34,302 nt of DNA, taken from NCBI RefSeq assembly GCF_000003605.2, contig NW_003123417.1, forward strand, positions 260,437 to 294,738. Direction: 5' to 3'. Position 1 is the first letter of the stretch. The number at the start of each line of letters is the position of its first letter. Positions 31,658 to 34,302 of this stretch are shown piece after piece. The translations under genes and the position numbers were made by a program. This stretch comes from Saccoglossus kowalevskii (Eukaryota > Hemichordata > Enteropneusta > Harrimaniidae). The notes below the pieces were generated by a model. The model worked only from the letters and a program-made list of their open reading frames with translations, did not search any database and was not told the DNA's origin.

Positions 31658-33711
31658 GTAAGTACCGAGTTAGATTTTACATTAGATTTATCAAAATGAA
31701 ACTAAAACCATGTGCATTGGACACGATATTGTGAAATGAGCGAATGACATATGCACATAGCATATGTCACATGTCACATGTCTCGATATTAGCGTTTGTC
31801 ACGAATATAAGGTTTTAGCAAAATAAATATAACGTAATAATAGAACGGTTCAAATGCATGCAGGCGTCGCGCGCCGTGTATTTTGAACAGCATATTCGAA
31901 CGCAGGGTCCGTCAAGTCCCGGTTTAGTGGCTCGTGACCAGAACAGAATTCAACAGAAATGTGCCGCCATAGAGTTTTGCAATTTAACTGCTGCATTTAT
32001 TTATAAGGTATCCTCGGGGGCGGAGCTACGTCACGAACGTTCTACGTTGCTAAGACGCGCACCACTGTACCATGTATTTCTATGGGCTCTGTGTGCGCTG
32101 CTGTGGAACGACGGTGGAGCCGGTGAACTTTGCAGTAATCCCGAACAACCAAATTCATATATGTTACACACGTAGGGCTAATCTTGTTACACTGTTCAGG
32201 GGACTCTCAACAACCATCGCAAAGTACCGTTTTCTGCGAGTTTTTGGTCTTTGTTTTCACCGCGAGGGTTGCCAGGCGGTAGAAAATGCCCGGATGTCCG
32301 CCCCCGAGGATTCTAACACATTAAGCAAATATTTCATATTTTTTCTCAGTTCTGTGCGTAATATTTTGTATATGCCAACTAGCTTCCATGTACTAATGTT
32401 TATGTGCCGGTGAACTGCCGGCTTACGCTGAGAAATCTCCGTCGACATACAAAAATTATCCAAACGATGAAACATCGTAAATATATGAATAGTTTTATAC
32501 TTTTTTTAAAGTATATTTTTTGTATACCACACGTGTGGTACAACATTGTCGATTTGTTGATAATAGCTGTAAACATGGCCGTGTAAACTCCGGTACCAGA
32601 TCACTCAAATGTGCTGAATCAGTAAGAGAAATTTGTGAAATGCTTATCACCTCAGTGCGAAGTCACCTCGGTGATAACGTGTCTACGTATACGACAATTC
32701 TCAATATTTATTCACGGTAAACATACAAATTTGTCAAGTGTTCATGTCAGGTAATCTAATCTGTTCTAAAACGTAATGTGGACATTACCCCGGGCATTTG
32801 AGTTATTGTAGTATGCCACCATTATCAGCAGAACGGGGTAGGTAAATAGTCAGCAAAATTCGGTCAGCAAAATTTTTTGGGTCAGCAGATTTTCGCTCAC
32901 AAAAATCAAGTAAGGACTTTTTGTCGTAAATGGTGGGCATAATTTTCTCTTGAAACAGATAAGCGTCTATATATTGAACCAAATAAAGATGAGTATTAGA
33001 GTGACACTAAAATACGTATAGAGATATGTATATTGAAGAAAAAAAACCCCACAAATTTCTGGTTACATGTGTACGTGAAAAGAGTGGCCCTTAATTTCAA
33101 ATGTCCACCCTTAATCTGTTTCAAGAAAACTTTTTGCCAATTGATGACGACAAGGATCTCCTTGGTGAGCAAAATATTACTATTATTATCATTACTAATA
33201 TTATTATTATTTTCTCACCTAATTTGGCTAACCATATTTTCTCACTATTTTTCTTACTTTCAGCAGCACACACTACTAAATAATAATGTAGCGACACTGT
33301 TTTTCTTATTTTTTTTTTTTTTTATTTTTATTTTTTTTTTAGGATTAATTAATACTAAAACAGAAAAATATAAGTTCAACATTTAACATTTATTAAATAA
33401 TACTTTAGAAAACATGCATTAAAGCTTGTTTGGGTCAACAAAACTTTTGGCGAAAAAAAACCGCGAGGCGCAGGTTTCAAACTGACGAAAAGCAAAACTT
33501 GTTTGTTTTTGTTTTGTTTTGCCTAAGTGGTTGATATGGCGTAGGCACTATTTTCTATTTTGTGGCTACATTGAAGTTCTTTCGTTTATACATTTTGAAT
33601 ACCACTTTATATAACGATTGCACCTGGCTAATAACGCATCTATGCCACGTAATACATTTGACATTCACACACGATGAGGGCGGTGTCCAGTGTATCGTTT
33701 ATTTACTTCAG
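31658..33711 (+). other. GH31 intron 7 with a GC-richer, CpG-containing block
   Basis: This is the longest intron between the coding exons. About 31855-32600 is visibly richer in G+C and CpG than the flanks and contains open frames up to 113 codons with no family I recognise. A 16-bp palindrome, TACCACACGTGTGGTA, sits at 32525-32540 and a TTATCACC...GGTGATAA hairpin at about 32643-32676. It probably contains a decayed or unclassified repeat. T-rich and TTA-rich tracts fill about 33175-33345. Confidence 0.45.
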
Positions 33712-33825
33712 GATCCTGCTATCAGTGTCAATGAAACCGTAGGTACATACCCAGCGTACGACAATGGAACAGCTATTGGCGTATTTATCACAGAGTCGGA
33801 TGGAAAGACGGAACTATTGGGCAAG
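33712..33825 (+). CDS. GH31 exon 8
   Basis: It encodes residues 405-442, DPAISVNETVGTYPAYDNG then TAIGVFITESDGKTELLGK. DPAIS.NET..YPAYD.G..  ..F is a family signature of the barrel. Asn411 and Asn422 are in glycosylation sequons. The acceptor is TATTTACTTCAG, and the donor AAG|GTAAGA is in phase 0. The next exons, including the nucleophile-bearing W-x-D-M-N-E segment, lie beyond 34302. Confidence 0.93.
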
Positions 33826-33884
33826 GTAAGACAGTAGTTTAAGTTACATTATAGGTACGACCATGAGGGCGCTGTTCATACTCG

Positions 33885-34302
33885 GATGCGATGACGTAAT
33901 ACGGGGTGGGATGACGTCACAATGGGAGGCTGTGCATAGCTTAGCATAAATAATGACGTCACAATGGGAATTCGTGCATAAATTAGCATAAATGAGGACC
34001 AATGCCGTAAAGGGGATAATTTGAATGAGGATGACGTCACAATGGGATATTTTAATACATTTGCATAAATTACCATCAATTTTTTTAATTATTTTGTTTA
34101 ATTATTTTTAATTATTTTTAATTATTTTTAATTGTTTTTTAATTGGACAGGCGTGGACGAAAGATTTTTCATGAGGATGACGTCACAATGGGATATTGTG
34201 AATACATTTGCATACATAAAATTGATGTGAATACGAGGTCGTGTCGAGGTCATCGTGAATACATTTGCATAAATTACCATCATTTTTTTTTAATTATTTT
34301 TT
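33885..34302. repeat. Degenerate tandem array with CRE palindromes and octamers, in GH31 intron 8
   Basis: The unit GGATGACGTCACAATGGGA, followed by a GTGCATA / ACATTTGCATAAAT block and an AT-rich TTTTTAATTATTTTT tail, recurs irregularly. Perfect TGACGTCA palindromes lie at 33912, 33954, 34032 and 34178. ATTTGCAT lies at 34059, 34206 and 34263. The array runs off the window end. Confidence 0.8.

Noticed and set aside
31858-32475. Overlapping frames in GH31 intron 7 (105 and 113 codons plus, 72 codons minus)
   Set aside because: No family was recognised. They look like frames left open by the GC-richer composition, and the flanking coding exons splice across them in phase.
33033-33386. 117-codon frame rich in Ile, Leu and Phe
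   Set aside because: It translates T-rich and ATT-repeat tracts and is low-complexity.
33562-33711. Upstream extension of the GH31 exon 8 frame
   Set aside because: It precedes a good acceptor (TATTTACTTCAG), and the family alignment begins exactly at Asp-Pro-Ala-Ile-Ser after it.
1-34302. Search for CRISPR arrays, rRNA genes, phage or defence-type operons and viral genes
   Set aside because: None is visible; the direct repeats present are minisatellite or segmental, and gene structure is typically animal.

Overview
This is animal (metazoan) nuclear DNA. Protein-coding genes are split by GT-AG introns, promoters carry TATA boxes, start codons sit in Kozak-like contexts, and the long AT-rich gaps hold short non-autonomous transposons, a tRNA-derived SINE and simple repeats. 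No prokaryotic operon, CRISPR array or viral gene was seen. The gene content (cytosolic fatty-acid-binding proteins, a KRAB-less poly-C2H2 zinc-finger protein and a brush-border-type GH31 maltase with trefoil domain) fits an invertebrate deuterostome. An acorn worm (hemichordate) is my best guess, but the sequence alone does not prove it.

Layout. (1) 1-11,000 is a duplicated block: two intronless, nearly identical FABP genes on the minus strand (2616-3014 and 7840-8238), set among older, much more diverged repeated segments called here R1 (four copies), R2 (two) and U (two, one at 13.2 kb). A 67-bp minisatellite lies in the first R2, and a tRNA-derived SINE lies between the two FABP genes. 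(2) 11,600-18,600 is a zinc-finger locus: a probable 5' noncoding exon with a good splice donor at 15005/15006, an intron holding a hAT-type MITE with a perfect 8-bp target-site duplication, and one coding exon of 673 codons (16509-18530) with about 20 C2H2 units. The noncoding first exon and its surroundings have a second copy about 3.2 kb upstream (11655-11935). (3) 18,600-23,690 is gene-poor. (4) 23,690-34,302 is a GH31 alpha-glucosidase locus on the plus strand. There are two paralogous first exons (23860-24288 and 27942-28370), each exactly 143 codons, each with its own TATA box and each ending in a phase-0 splice donor, followed by one set of exons 2-8. The gene runs off the right edge before the catalytic nucleophile is reached.

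How the genes fit together: the FABPs (lipid carriers) and the GH31 enzyme (starch or maltose digestion) are both typical of gut epithelium, but nothing here shows that they are co-regulated. No clearly new molecular system was found. The items most worth following up are the possible alternative first exons of the GH31 gene, the paired loss of two cysteines that normally form one disulfide in its trefoil domain, the low-divergence island covering the two FABP genes, and the duplicated noncoding exon of the zinc-finger gene.
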